A DNA stretch of 44,446 bases, taken from Bacteroidaceae bacterium. Lineage in GTDB: Bacteria > Bacteroidota > Bacteroidia > Bacteroidales > Bacteroidaceae. The stretch spans positions 1-44,446 of the forward strand of contig JAFSNB010000045.1 in assembly GCA_017447625.1 (NCBI GenBank). Direction: 5' to 3'. The notes beneath the pieces are model-generated. The model was not told the origin of the DNA. It did no database searches and saw nothing but the letters and a program-made list of their open reading frames with translations. This document shows, one piece after another, positions 24,643 through 33,591 of the stretch (the first letter of the stretch is position 1; each line of letters begins with the position of its first letter). The position numbers and the translations under genes were made by a program.

Positions 24643-25293
24643 ATGATTAATAATGTGCGAGCCGTTGTGTTCGACCTCGACGGCACCCTGTTGAACACCT
24701 TGGATGATTTGGCAGATGCCACAAATTATGCCCTGCGTCATAACGGGATGCCGGAGCGCACCGTCGATGAGGTTCGTATGTTTGTGGGCAACGGAGTTCG
24801 CCGACTAATCGAGCAAGCCGTACCCGCAGGTACTGACGGGACTCTGTTTGAGAAAACTTTTGCTGACTTCAAGGCTTATTATGTGCGCCACTGCCAGGAC
24901 AAGACCTGTTTGTATGACGGCATAGAGGAGATGCTGAAGGTGCTGCACAACCGTGGCCTGAAGCTGGCTATCGTAAGCAATAAGTTGCAGGCAGGTGTAG
25001 ATGAACTCTATGAGCGTTATTTCAAGGACAGCGTGCAGGTGGCTGTGGGTGAGCGCGAAGGAGTGGCCCGAAAGCCAGCCCCAGACATGGTTCGTTTCGC
25101 CCTCGACTCTCTGGGAGTAAGCGCAGCTGAAGCCGTGTATGTTGGCGATTCGGATGTGGATCTCGCCACAGCTCGCAACAGCGGTCTCCCCTGTATTTCA
25201 GTGCTTTGGGGCTTCCGCAACCGCGCTTTCCTTGAGAGCCACGGAGCCACAGTTTTTGCAGAAGTGCCAGCAAAAATCAACGAAATCATTTAA
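24643..25293 (+). CDS. HAD-superfamily phosphatase, phosphoglycolate phosphatase-like
   Basis: A 216-residue HAD subfamily IA enzyme. The motif FDLDGTLLNTLDD carries the nucleophile Asp. Motif II is IVSNK and motifs III/IV are RKPAPDMV and YVGDSDVDLATARNSG. It probably hydrolyses phosphoglycolate or a similar small phosphate ester in the cytoplasm; the exact substrate is not determined by sequence. It starts 14 bases after the BACON-like gene, and its stop overlaps the stop of the convergent membrane phosphotransferase gene by 4 bases. Confidence 0.88.
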   Translation: MINNVRAVVFDLDGTLLNTLDDLADATNYALRHNGMPERTVDEVRMFVGNGVRRLIEQAVPAGTDGTLFEKTFADFKAYYVRHCQDKTCLYDGIEEMLKVLHNRGLKLAIVSNKLQAGVDELYERYFKDSVQVAVGEREGVARKPAPDMVRFALDSLGVSAAEAVYVGDSDVDLATARNSGLPCISVLWGFRNRAFLESHGATVFAEVPAKINEII

Positions 25294-27167
25294 CGCTTGT
25301 CAATATCGTCGTAAAGCGTCTGCAGGATGGCCTTGGCCGTGTGTTCCCGCTGCTGGTCGGGGCCGCTGACGACCTTGTCTGTGAGGATGTCGTAAACGGT
25401 TACGCCTGTAGAATCCCGGTATTGGAAACCGTTGGGATAAGTCAGCAGCGCAGAAGGATGCCGATAGGTGCGGCTGAAGACATCACGGCTGTATATGAAG
25501 TCTTCGTGAGCGATTCCCAGCTGCCCAAGTATCGTTGCGGGCAGGTCTGTCTGGCATACGAGCCGGTCGTCACGTCCGAGACGCGAGACAGCTCCACCAG
25601 TAAAAAACATCGGGATGTGCGGGAACTCGGGGTCTTCAAGCACGGAGTAGTTGTATCCGTGGTCGGCCACGCACGCAATCAGCAGGTTGTCCCAGGCGGG
25701 TGTCTGCTCCAGTCTGTGAATGAAATCGCCGAAGCAGCTGTCCGTGTACGCAAAGCCGTTCTCCAACGGGATGTCGTATTTATGGTATGGAACGTCGAAC
25801 GGGTGATGTGAACTGAGGGTCAGGAAGCCCGTGAACCAAGGCTTGCCCGTCTGCTCCCGCTTCTGAATGTCATCGTATAGCCATTGGAAAGTTATGTGGT
25901 CAGGCACGCCCCATTTGGCCGAGCGCTCTTCCTTCGTGAAGGCGTTCTCGCTTAGCAGTTTGTCATAGCCCGTAGCAAGGAAATAGTCCGCGAAATTCAG
26001 ATAGGTCATGTCGCCGCCATAGAGCATCTGTGTCTCGTAACCCTCGGCCTTCAGCGATTTGGCCAGACCTGGCAGGGAGCGCACCTTACGTGTATAAAGC
26101 ATTATACTCACCGTGGGCAGGCCCGGGAAACCGCTCATGGCACAGATGACGCCGCGGTCGGTCTGGAAACTGCCTGCGTAGGCGCTGGAGAACCAATAGG
26201 ACTGGTGCTGCATTATGTCATTTATATTCTTGGCCACAGGACGGCCTCCTCCCAAAGACTCAAGAAAACGGGCTCCCATACCCTCCATAACAATCAGCAG
26301 GACGTTGGGGCGCTGCGTCTTGACGATTATCTCAGAGGAGTCCTTGACTGCCGCCATGGAAGAATCAGATGCTACCACAGAGGAGTCTGAGGACATCGGG
26401 AAAAGCCCGGAGATTGCCTCTCTGCGTTCCTCGTCACTCATATAGCGGAACTGATTGCCGAAATCGTCCTTCTTGAAAGAGGTGTAGAAGAGGTTATAAA
26501 GGGGATTCAGGGCAGCGTGGTTGAAATAATATGTCGATGAGTAATAGGCGGTGGCAGGAGTCTTCGGTCTTGTCTTTAGACCTCGGATTACAACGAAATC
26601 ACCAACAAACAGAAGAAGCATCGCAGCACTCACAGCCACTGCCTTCAAGAATGAAGGCTTACGCTTCCGGGCTTTCTTCAGCAGACGGGTGGCAAGACAC
26701 AGAACATACCATATGACGACAACCAGAAGGATGAGGAGCAGCAGACGCACTACGAGATACCCCGTTGAGACGCTGGCAAAAGCATTCTTGGGGTCGTCAA
26801 TGAACTGGAACACCACCTTGTCGAGCTTGAAGCCCCAGAACGAATAGAGCGAGGCGTCGGCTACGGCGGCAAGCGCGATAACTATAGCCATCAACGCGTC
26901 GTAAGCTTTCATCCAAGCCTTTATGTTGAAACAGGGGCGCAACGCATATACCCAAACCATGAGGATTGGGACTATGGTCATGTAAGCAGCCGTAGCCGCA
27001 TCTATAGTGAGGCCGTGAGTGTATATATCCACGATGTCACGAAACGTGACGGGTATGTCGCGGTAACCCCAGTTACAGATGAGGAACAACGGCTTCTGGA
27101 TGCACAGAAAGCAGAGGATGCACAGCGCGAAGTGCGCCAGGAGAAAGGAACAGAGCCTTCTCATCAC
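25290..27167 (-). CDS. LtaS-like sulfatase/phosphotransferase, inner-membrane
   Basis: A 625-residue protein with five hydrophobic segments in the first 215 residues and a C-terminal alkaline-phosphatase-superfamily domain. Metal and active-site signs are VLLIVMEGMGA (Glu), QTDRGVICAM (Thr nucleophile region), SSHHPFDVPYHKYD and ACVADHGYNYS (Asp-His). The family includes lipoteichoic acid synthase and, in Gram-negatives, phosphoethanolamine or phosphoglycerol transferases; here transfer to a periplasmic glycan is most likely. A Ser/Asp-rich linker (SSDSSVVASDSSMAAVKDSS) precedes the catalytic domain. The start overlaps the flavin reductase stop by 4 bases. Confidence 0.87.
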   Translation of the reverse strand: MMRRLCSFLLAHFALCILCFLCIQKPLFLICNWGYRDIPVTFRDIVDIYTHGLTIDAATAAYMTIVPILMVWVYALRPCFNIKAWMKAYDALMAIVIALAAVADASLYSFWGFKLDKVVFQFIDDPKNAFASVSTGYLVVRLLLLILLVVVIWYVLCLATRLLKKARKRKPSFLKAVAVSAAMLLLFVGDFVVIRGLKTRPKTPATAYYSSTYYFNHAALNPLYNLFYTSFKKDDFGNQFRYMSDEERREAISGLFPMSSDSSVVASDSSMAAVKDSSEIIVKTQRPNVLLIVMEGMGARFLESLGGGRPVAKNINDIMQHQSYWFSSAYAGSFQTDRGVICAMSGFPGLPTVSIMLYTRKVRSLPGLAKSLKAEGYETQMLYGGDMTYLNFADYFLATGYDKLLSENAFTKEERSAKWGVPDHITFQWLYDDIQKREQTGKPWFTGFLTLSSHHPFDVPYHKYDIPLENGFAYTDSCFGDFIHRLEQTPAWDNLLIACVADHGYNYSVLEDPEFPHIPMFFTGGAVSRLGRDDRLVCQTDLPATILGQLGIAHEDFIYSRDVFSRTYRHPSALLTYPNGFQYRDSTGVTVYDILTDKVVSGPDQQREHTAKAILQTLYDDIDKR

Positions 27168-27664
27168 TTCTTGAGCACCTCGACGATCTCACCAACGTAC
27201 ATTACGTGGATGTCGCCGTGGGAATAGTTCTCATCGAAGGGATCAAGGTCGAAGAAGCCTTTCTTCTCGATGGGCTGCTGGTAGAGTTTCTTGCACTTGA
27301 ACACCAGCTCGGCCTCGCCGACATATACTGAATTGCCATCAACAACGGGGGTGAGGCCAGTCTCTGCAAACTTGTTCTGGCGCATACCGCTTACAGTGCC
27401 GCAGTAGGCCACCTGACGGCGATACTCCTCAGGAAGAACGGAGAGGGTGAAGTAATCCTGCTTGTCGATGAAGGTCTTGGTGTAGCGTGAGGGACGCACG
27501 TAGATGGTCATAACTGGTTTGTCCCACAATTCGCCCATCTGTCCCCAAGAGATGGTCATAGTGTTATAGCCAATCTCTTTGTTTCCTGCGGTCAGCAGCA
27601 TGTGGCGCCTGCCGATGAGTGTAATCGGGTTAATGCTTAAATCTTTGTAATCTATCTTTTCCAT
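27164..27664 (-). CDS. Flavin reductase-like FMN-binding protein
   Basis: A 166-residue split-barrel FMN-binding protein of the flavin reductase/flavoredoxin type. Typical segments are PVMTIYVRPSRYTKTFI, YFTLSVLPEEYRRQVAYCGT and the C-terminal YVGEIVEVLKK. It probably shuttles electrons between NAD(P)H and flavin or a small partner; no specific partner gene is near. It is translationally coupled to the LtaS-like gene by a 4-base ATGA-type overlap, though their functions have no obvious link. Confidence 0.85.
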   Translation of the reverse strand: MEKIDYKDLSINPITLIGRRHMLLTAGNKEIGYNTMTISWGQMGELWDKPVMTIYVRPSRYTKTFIDKQDYFTLSVLPEEYRRQVAYCGTVSGMRQNKFAETGLTPVVDGNSVYVGEAELVFKCKKLYQQPIEKKGFFDLDPFDENYSHGDIHVMYVGEIVEVLKK

Positions 27665-27673
27665 AGTAACTAT

Positions 27674-27732
27674 ATATAATTTTTTCTTTTTTCTATTTTC
27701 TCTTTTCTTTTTTCTCTTATTCTCTTTTCTCT
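27674..27732. repeat. Pyrimidine-rich TTTTCTC word repeat
   Basis: The plus strand is almost pure T and C (repeats of TTTTCTC and TTTTTTCT) between the DPP-IV-like stop and the flavin reductase start. It resembles the tract before tsaB. On the transcribed minus strand it is a purine-rich leader of the flavin reductase. Confidence 0.7.
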
Positions 27733-29943
27733 CTATTTAAGCCCTTCCTCAAACCACGTGGCGATGCTGCGGAAGAGGTGCAGCCGGGTGTTGCCGCCGT
27801 AGATACTGTGGTTGCGGTTTGTATATACAAGCTGGTGGAAGGGTTTGTCTGCCTGTACGAGAGCTTCGGTGAGCTCAGCTGTATTGCGCCAGTGGACGTT
27901 ATCGTCTGCCGATCCGTGGCAGATAAGGAGACGTCCGCTGAGTTTAGCGGCTCGCGTGATTGGACTGTCCTCGTAACCGGCGCTGTTCTCTTTTGGCGTA
28001 CGCATGAAACGCTCGGTATAGACGGTGTCATAGAAACGGTAGGATGTTACGGGAGCCACAGCCACGCCTGCATAGAACACCTGTCGGCCTTCCATCATCG
28101 ACATCAGAGTCATATACCCGCCGTAGCTCCAGCCCCAGATGCCGATATGCGATTTATCCACATACGACTGCTGGGCAAGCCACAGGGCAGTCTCCACCTG
28201 GTCGCGGGCCTCTAACTGGCCAAGCTTCTGATAGGTCTGCTTCTCCCAAGCAGCTCCACGTCCGCCCGTGCCGCGTCCATCAACACAGACACAGATGAAG
28301 CCGCGCGTGGTCAGGTAATGCTCGAAAAGGCAGCCGCCGCTGTTGCCAGCCCACCAGGAGTCTATCACCTGCTGAGATCCGGGACCGCTATACTGGAACA
28401 TTACCACTGGATAGCGCTTCGCGGGATTGAAGTCTGCGGGCTTCACCATATAGCCGTTCAAGGTCACGCCCTCGCCCGTGGTGAAAGAGAAGAATTCGGG
28501 CTTGGACAACTTTAAACCTTCTAATTTAGACTTTAAACTCTGATTATCCTCCAGCGTCTTCAGCACTTTGCCCTTAGCGTCGTTGAGTGTGGTGACAGGC
28601 GGGGTGCTGATATTGCTATAGACATTCATGAAATACTTGTGAGAGGTGGAGAAGATGGCGGTATTCGTGCCTTTCTGAATACTCAGGCGGGTCACCTTAC
28701 CCTTGGCATCGCTCTTGAATACAGCCTTGTACTGGGGACCGTCGGGATTGGCGGCATAAAAGCACTCGCCGGTCTTGGCATCGTAGCCGTAATAGTCCGT
28801 TACGACAAAGTTCCCACTTGTGAGTTGACGCTTCAACGTGCCGTTCAAGTCATAGAGATAAAGGTGGTTGAAACCGCTGCGTTCGCTCATCAGAACAAAG
28901 CCGCCCTCATGGAACGACAGGTTCTTATATGGTTCCTCGGTGATATACGGCGCCACCTGATCGCGGACCACGAGCTTGCACTCTGTGCTGCGAGGGTTGG
29001 CCATATAGATGTCGAGGCGGTCCTGATGGCGGTTCTGCGTGAGTATGCAGAGCTTATTCGGATCGCTGGTGAACTTGATGCGTGGCACATATCCGTCGGC
29101 GTCGAGCGGCAGCTTCATCTTGCGCGTAACCTGGCTCTTCAGGTCGTAGGTGTGGACGCTGACGGTAGAATTCACCTCGCCTGCGATTGGATACTTGTAC
29201 TTATATTCGCCGGGGTAGTCCGCATATTGCTCCATAGCCGGCATAAGACCTTTGTACCATGGGAAACTGAACTGCTTAACGGCCGACTCATCATAGCGGA
29301 TCCAAGCGAGCATGGAGTTGTCTGCGTTGAAGTCGAAAGCACGGGCAAAAGAGAACTCCTCCTCGTTCACCCAGTCGGGCTTGCCGTTTATTATCCGGTT
29401 GAACTCGCCGTCCTTGGTCACCTGCGTCTCGGCGTTGTTATACAACAGGCGCACAATAAAGAGGTTGCCGCCACGTACGAAGCCGATTACGGTACCGTCG
29501 GGCGAGAAGGCAGGAACCTCCTGCGGTCCGCCATCGGAAAGCGGTACGAGCGTGCGGTTACGTACATTATATATATAATATACGGCGGTGAACGAATGGC
29601 GGTAGATGCGCTCGGTATTTGTTTGGATAAGGATGTTGCTCTCGTCGGGACTGAGAATATAGCCGTCAATGGATGTGAGGCGCACGTCACCCTTGGCATC
29701 GGCCACATCGAAAAGGACTTCTGTCTGCTCGCCTGTCTTGAATGAATAGGTCACGATGCGGCGCCCATCGACAAGCGAGGAATAGCGCTCGCCGTCAAGC
29801 ATTGGGCGGACGCCAGTAACTGAACGTGCAGAGTACTGGCCATGCATAATATCCTCAAGAGTGAGGGTGGCAGCCACAACTTGCTGGCAGAATAGGGCCG
29901 CGACAGCCATCAGACATAGGAGAAGCTTTTGAGTCTTATTCAT
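27733..29943 (-). CDS. Dipeptidyl peptidase IV-like S9 serine peptidase, exported
   Basis: A 736-residue protein with a signal peptide (LLLCLMAVAALFCQQVVA) followed by the S9B beta-propeller domain and an alpha/beta hydrolase domain. Catalytic residues are Ser606 in GWSYGG, Asp in SADDNVHW (680-681) and His712 in NRNHSIYGG. The substrate-orienting Glu pair of DPP-IV is visible in WVNEEEFSFARAF. It probably removes X-Pro dipeptides in the periplasm, feeding peptide uptake; the POT transporter at 6331 would be a logical partner but is distant. The C terminus (TWFEEGLK) is complete. Confidence 0.92.
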   Translation of the reverse strand: MNKTQKLLLCLMAVAALFCQQVVAATLTLEDIMHGQYSARSVTGVRPMLDGERYSSLVDGRRIVTYSFKTGEQTEVLFDVADAKGDVRLTSIDGYILSPDESNILIQTNTERIYRHSFTAVYYIYNVRNRTLVPLSDGGPQEVPAFSPDGTVIGFVRGGNLFIVRLLYNNAETQVTKDGEFNRIINGKPDWVNEEEFSFARAFDFNADNSMLAWIRYDESAVKQFSFPWYKGLMPAMEQYADYPGEYKYKYPIAGEVNSTVSVHTYDLKSQVTRKMKLPLDADGYVPRIKFTSDPNKLCILTQNRHQDRLDIYMANPRSTECKLVVRDQVAPYITEEPYKNLSFHEGGFVLMSERSGFNHLYLYDLNGTLKRQLTSGNFVVTDYYGYDAKTGECFYAANPDGPQYKAVFKSDAKGKVTRLSIQKGTNTAIFSTSHKYFMNVYSNISTPPVTTLNDAKGKVLKTLEDNQSLKSKLEGLKLSKPEFFSFTTGEGVTLNGYMVKPADFNPAKRYPVVMFQYSGPGSQQVIDSWWAGNSGGCLFEHYLTTRGFICVCVDGRGTGGRGAAWEKQTYQKLGQLEARDQVETALWLAQQSYVDKSHIGIWGWSYGGYMTLMSMMEGRQVFYAGVAVAPVTSYRFYDTVYTERFMRTPKENSAGYEDSPITRAAKLSGRLLICHGSADDNVHWRNTAELTEALVQADKPFHQLVYTNRNHSIYGGNTRLHLFRSIATWFEEGLK

Positions 29944-29987
29944 ATAAAAAACTGCTTATTGTGCCTTGTTCAAATCGATTTGGATAA

Positions 29988-30017
29988 CGCCCCCGTCCCA
30001 ACGTTGGGGCGGGGGCG
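29988..30017. repeat. GC-rich inverted repeat between DPP-IV-like gene and surface lipoprotein gene
   Basis: The arms CGCCCCCGTCCCAACG and CGTTGGGGCGGGGGCG pair with one mismatch. There is no adjacent T run on either strand, so it is a poor terminator. It could be a member of the dispersed GC palindromes, but its core differs from both consensus types. Confidence 0.7.
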
Positions 30018-30066
30018 CATATCAAACATTATTAGAATTTTGTTTCCTCCTTTTATCAGCGGCTGG

Positions 30067-32232
30067 TTACCGCTTAGTGGTGGCTTTTGCCTTACGCTGA
30101 CCTTTAACGCCACCCTGTGACGGATAGGGATTGTCCCCTTCGCCCGGAGTTACGGTCTCCGGTTCGAGAGTGGTGAATGTGACAGTCTCACCGTAGCCTG
30201 TACCTGCATCATTGACAGCGTATGCACGCACATAGTAGGTGGTGCTGGGCTGGAGGTTACCGGCCGACGTATGGAACTGTACTTTGTTGGCATCCAACGT
30301 TCCCGGATAGGTCGTTGGATTGGCCATTGAGGGCTCAGTAGATAGCTCAAATCCGGCATTCCGGATTTCACCGCCGCCGTTGTTTTCAACCATACCGCTA
30401 AGCTCGGCAGACGTGGAAGCGGGATTAGCATCCATAGTCTTGACGTTCGGTACATTTATCTCTGCGACTGTGGTGAACGTGCGAATATTACCGTAGCCCA
30501 TACCAGTCTCGTTCTCAGCGAAAGCACGAACATAATAGGTGGTGTTTGGCTCAAGGTTATGGATTTCGCGCATAAACTCGAGCTGGTCGTTAGCATTTGC
30601 ATCCACTACAATTGGGTCGGACATATCCTGGCTCTTAGATACCTGGAATCCTACGGCCCTGATTGGCGAACCGCCTTCGTTGCGTACATAGCCACCGAGG
30701 ACTGCAAACGTGGTGCTGATATCCTCCGGCTGAACGGTAACTACAGAAGGAACGGAATTCTGAGAGTACGGAGTGGTCACGGTCTTAATCTCACTATAGG
30801 CGGTACCTGCGGAGTTCTGTGCGAAAGCACGGATGTAATATGTCGTACCGGCAGCGAGCTGATAAGAGATAGCACGGAACATGTTGTTGGCGTCAAGATC
30901 GCCGTGGAACCTCTCGGCACCTTCCATATTTTCCGATTCAGAAAGCTCGAAGCCAATCTCTTCCACAGCGCCGCCACCATTGCTGGCCAAGAAGCCGACC
31001 ATCTCGGCCATATTAGCCGCTGTCTCATCTTGACTCGTAGTGAGAGAAACACTTATAATAGTAACAGTAGGTCTAGAGATTGTGCCACTTAGAAGAACCT
31101 CTAAGGTTTCACTGCTGTATCCCGTTCCTGCTTCATTTGTAGCATAAGCACGGACATAGTAAGTAACACCAACTGAAAGGTTAGAAATTGTACCAGTAAA
31201 GGTCTCGTTCCCATCCAAAGGACATTGAACACGATAACTACCTATGAGTTCTGGAACCTTTTCTGTACGACTATATACAAAACCACGCTCTGTTACTGCA
31301 GAAGTTCCTGCTGCAAGGATATCTGCAGAAATACTTACCTGACCAGCACCCGTAGAACCATTATTACGTGCGACCGACACAGCTGGCTCAGAAGTTGTTT
31401 GGGTGGTGAATGTTGTAATTTCGCTATAACCGACTTGTGAGCTTGCCGTTGACAATGCGAAAGCACGCACCGCATACCTCTCACCAGGAGCCAAGTTGGT
31501 TAGTACTGAATTAATCGTGCTATCTGCTTCATTTGGCGATTGGAATTTTGTCTGTATATCATCCTTTCCAATCAGCATCTCTCTTTGCAAATCAGTTTGC
31601 TGAGTTATTGCCTTATAAATAAAACCTGATAGAGTTACATCATCAGTAGTTAATCGATCACTACCAAAATCCGTGATCTTAGCAGATACAGGCAGCGAGA
31701 CGGATGTAGCTGTTCCTTTTACAATCTTTTCAATTGTAGGAGCAGATGACTCCTTGGTAGTAACCTCAATAGCAGGGCCGTATGCCGTAGTCGTTTCAGG
31801 GTACAAGGTATCTGATACGGCATAAGCTCGAGCCCAATATCGCGTTTTGGGAGATAAACCACCAAGATTTCCATTGAAGCGCAAAGTTAAGGTTTCATCA
31901 TAAAAAGCCCTATTTGCCAAATCTTCTGCTTTATAGGGGAAATCGTATTTGATAGGCGCACCATTATTATCGGTATTAAAACCAGCATTTGTAGCATACT
32001 GGACACCAAGTCGCTGAACCTGCACATCCCAATTTGCCTTCTGCATAGAACCACTCAAGAAAATCGCAGTACGAGTAATTGGTTCTGCGACATTCTCTGA
32101 TGCTTCTTGCAAAGAGATGTTTATCTCCGGTGCGATATTATACGGAACCGTATCTGATTTACAACCAGTAAGAACACTTCCTGTAACCAGCAATGACAAG
32201 AAGATATATTGAAGTCTATTTATCGTTTTCAT
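30067..32232 (-). CDS. Surface lipoprotein with six fibronectin type III-like repeats
   Basis: A 721-residue protein with a lipobox VLTGC (Cys24). After it come six tandem beta-sandwich-like repeats of about 95-125 residues, each closing with a phrase like TTYYVRAYAxNxAGTGY and then TFTT. The last four repeats are more alike than the first two. The tail (GEGDNPYPSQGGVKGQRKA) is basic and low-complexity. It is probably displayed on the outer membrane and acts in adhesion or scaffolding; no catalytic motif is seen. It is the third gene of a leftward set with the PEGA and LPP20-like proteins (21 and 15 bases between them). Confidence 0.82.
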   Translation of the reverse strand: MKTINRLQYIFLSLLVTGSVLTGCKSDTVPYNIAPEINISLQEASENVAEPITRTAIFLSGSMQKANWDVQVQRLGVQYATNAGFNTDNNGAPIKYDFPYKAEDLANRAFYDETLTLRFNGNLGGLSPKTRYWARAYAVSDTLYPETTTAYGPAIEVTTKESSAPTIEKIVKGTATSVSLPVSAKITDFGSDRLTTDDVTLSGFIYKAITQQTDLQREMLIGKDDIQTKFQSPNEADSTINSVLTNLAPGERYAVRAFALSTASSQVGYSEITTFTTQTTSEPAVSVARNNGSTGAGQVSISADILAAGTSAVTERGFVYSRTEKVPELIGSYRVQCPLDGNETFTGTISNLSVGVTYYVRAYATNEAGTGYSSETLEVLLSGTISRPTVTIISVSLTTSQDETAANMAEMVGFLASNGGGAVEEIGFELSESENMEGAERFHGDLDANNMFRAISYQLAAGTTYYIRAFAQNSAGTAYSEIKTVTTPYSQNSVPSVVTVQPEDISTTFAVLGGYVRNEGGSPIRAVGFQVSKSQDMSDPIVVDANANDQLEFMREIHNLEPNTTYYVRAFAENETGMGYGNIRTFTTVAEINVPNVKTMDANPASTSAELSGMVENNGGGEIRNAGFELSTEPSMANPTTYPGTLDANKVQFHTSAGNLQPSTTYYVRAYAVNDAGTGYGETVTFTTLEPETVTPGEGDNPYPSQGGVKGQRKAKATTKR

Positions 32233-32253
32233 AGTTTTGTCCCTTTCTTTTGG

Positions 32254-33576
32254 TTAGAAGATAACACCGAGTCCGACGTTGACTTCGTGATACTTGAAGT
32301 TTACAGTTTGATAACCGAGCGCTACGGCCACAGGGCCTATCTTACCTATGACACCAAGTTCTACAGCTGCACCGCTGGTTGAGTGGTCAAGATTCTTGGC
32401 ATATTCGCCATTGCTCATCTCCCAAGCCAAAGTGCGGTGTCCGTAACCGCCACCTACATATGCATAGAGAGGCTGGATTATGCGGCGCAGATAACCGGCT
32501 GTGATGGAGAGACGGGCTTTCTTTGTCGCACCTGTGTAATAGGGTAACGAACCATCATCAAGATAATTGGTATCATCACAATTTGCGACTGTTGATGAAG
32601 AGCCAAAGTCGCTCAGGAAGTGGATGTAACCGCCGTTGGCTGTTCCCATTCCGACCATTGCGCCATAGGACATCTGGCCCTTGGCAAAGCCTCCGCTGGC
32701 AAGAATGAAGGTGTGACGCTGCTCCTTGGGTTTGATGGTAGAAATCAGAGTGTATTGAACCTCCGTGGTCTTACCACCTGACTCTACGGTTATAGTGGTA
32801 TCCAAGGGGAAGAAGAACTCCTTCTCGATGTGTACCTGATATTTGCCAGGCTTGCGACGAGCCAGTTTCTTCTCCTCGGGAGTAGTAGGCCACTGAGAGA
32901 GACCTACGGGAACGCCTTCGATGGAGATGCTCATTGAATCCTCGGGCAGGGTGAAAATCTTCATGTAACCGAAGAGAGCCTTCAGGGTGATGTTACGCAT
33001 CTCTACGCTTCCCTCGTTGATGCTCACCGTACCCTGCTGGGTTTCATAGTCCTCGCAAGTTATCATGTAAGAGTGATTTCCGGCTGTAACGACCTCACTG
33101 ACCACACCGTCGTTGTTATCAACTTCCTTACCGTCTATAACAACCTTGGCCTCAGCGGGGTTGATGTTAAATACCATACGTGTTTCACCCGGAGGATAGA
33201 TACCTTTCAGAGTGGCCTTATAAACGTTAAGAGCCTTTATCTCTTCGGGATACTCAAACTCTAACTGCGGGAACTGCGGGTGGATGAACTTGACAGACTT
33301 TGCGCCACCAGGCACCCAGATGTAAATGGCACCGGCATCGTATTCAGCCGATGCGCCACCCAGGTCACCCTGAATCTTGACGTTAGGGATACCTGTGCTG
33401 ATCTTAATCAAAGCACACTTGTCACCGTTGCGATCCACATGCGGGTTTGCACGAGCCGTGATATCGCCCATGTCATGATAAAAACCCTCCAGAACCAGTT
33501 CCTGGGCTTGAACGCTGAGTCCTCCTACTAACATAAGCAGGAGGAACAGTCCACGATTAAGAATTTGTCTATACAT
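32254..33576 (-). CDS. PEGA-domain outer-membrane protein with predicted C-terminal beta-barrel
   Basis: A 440-residue protein with a signal peptide (LFLLLMLVGGLSVQA). Two PEGA-like surface domains follow: about 125-195 (FNINPAEAKVVIDGKEVD...) and about 205-275 (PEDSMSISIEGVPVGLSQWP). From about 290 the alternating pattern of short beta strands (GGYIHFLSDFG, ARLSITAGYLRR, VAVALGYQTVNFKYHEVNVG) looks like an eight-stranded barrel ending in aromatic-final VGLGVIF. It probably inserts in the outer membrane and presents or anchors its neighbours. It follows the LPP20-like gene by 15 bases. Confidence 0.78.
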   Translation of the reverse strand: MYRQILNRGLFLLLMLVGGLSVQAQELVLEGFYHDMGDITARANPHVDRNGDKCALIKISTGIPNVKIQGDLGGASAEYDAGAIYIWVPGGAKSVKFIHPQFPQLEFEYPEEIKALNVYKATLKGIYPPGETRMVFNINPAEAKVVIDGKEVDNNDGVVSEVVTAGNHSYMITCEDYETQQGTVSINEGSVEMRNITLKALFGYMKIFTLPEDSMSISIEGVPVGLSQWPTTPEEKKLARRKPGKYQVHIEKEFFFPLDTTITVESGGKTTEVQYTLISTIKPKEQRHTFILASGGFAKGQMSYGAMVGMGTANGGYIHFLSDFGSSSTVANCDDTNYLDDGSLPYYTGATKKARLSITAGYLRRIIQPLYAYVGGGYGHRTLAWEMSNGEYAKNLDHSTSGAAVELGVIGKIGPVAVALGYQTVNFKYHEVNVGLGVIF

Positions 33577-33591
33577 ATCCTAATTTGTTTA

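Noticed and set aside
29988-30017. Rho-independent terminator of the surface lipoprotein gene
   Set aside because: The stem is strong, but no T run follows on either strand; kept only as an inverted repeat.
30067-30160. Possible palindromic element at the end of the surface lipoprotein (peptide YPSQGGVKG)
   Set aside because: The peptide resembles the element-encoded ones, but the DNA has no GC palindrome and does not align with either consensus.
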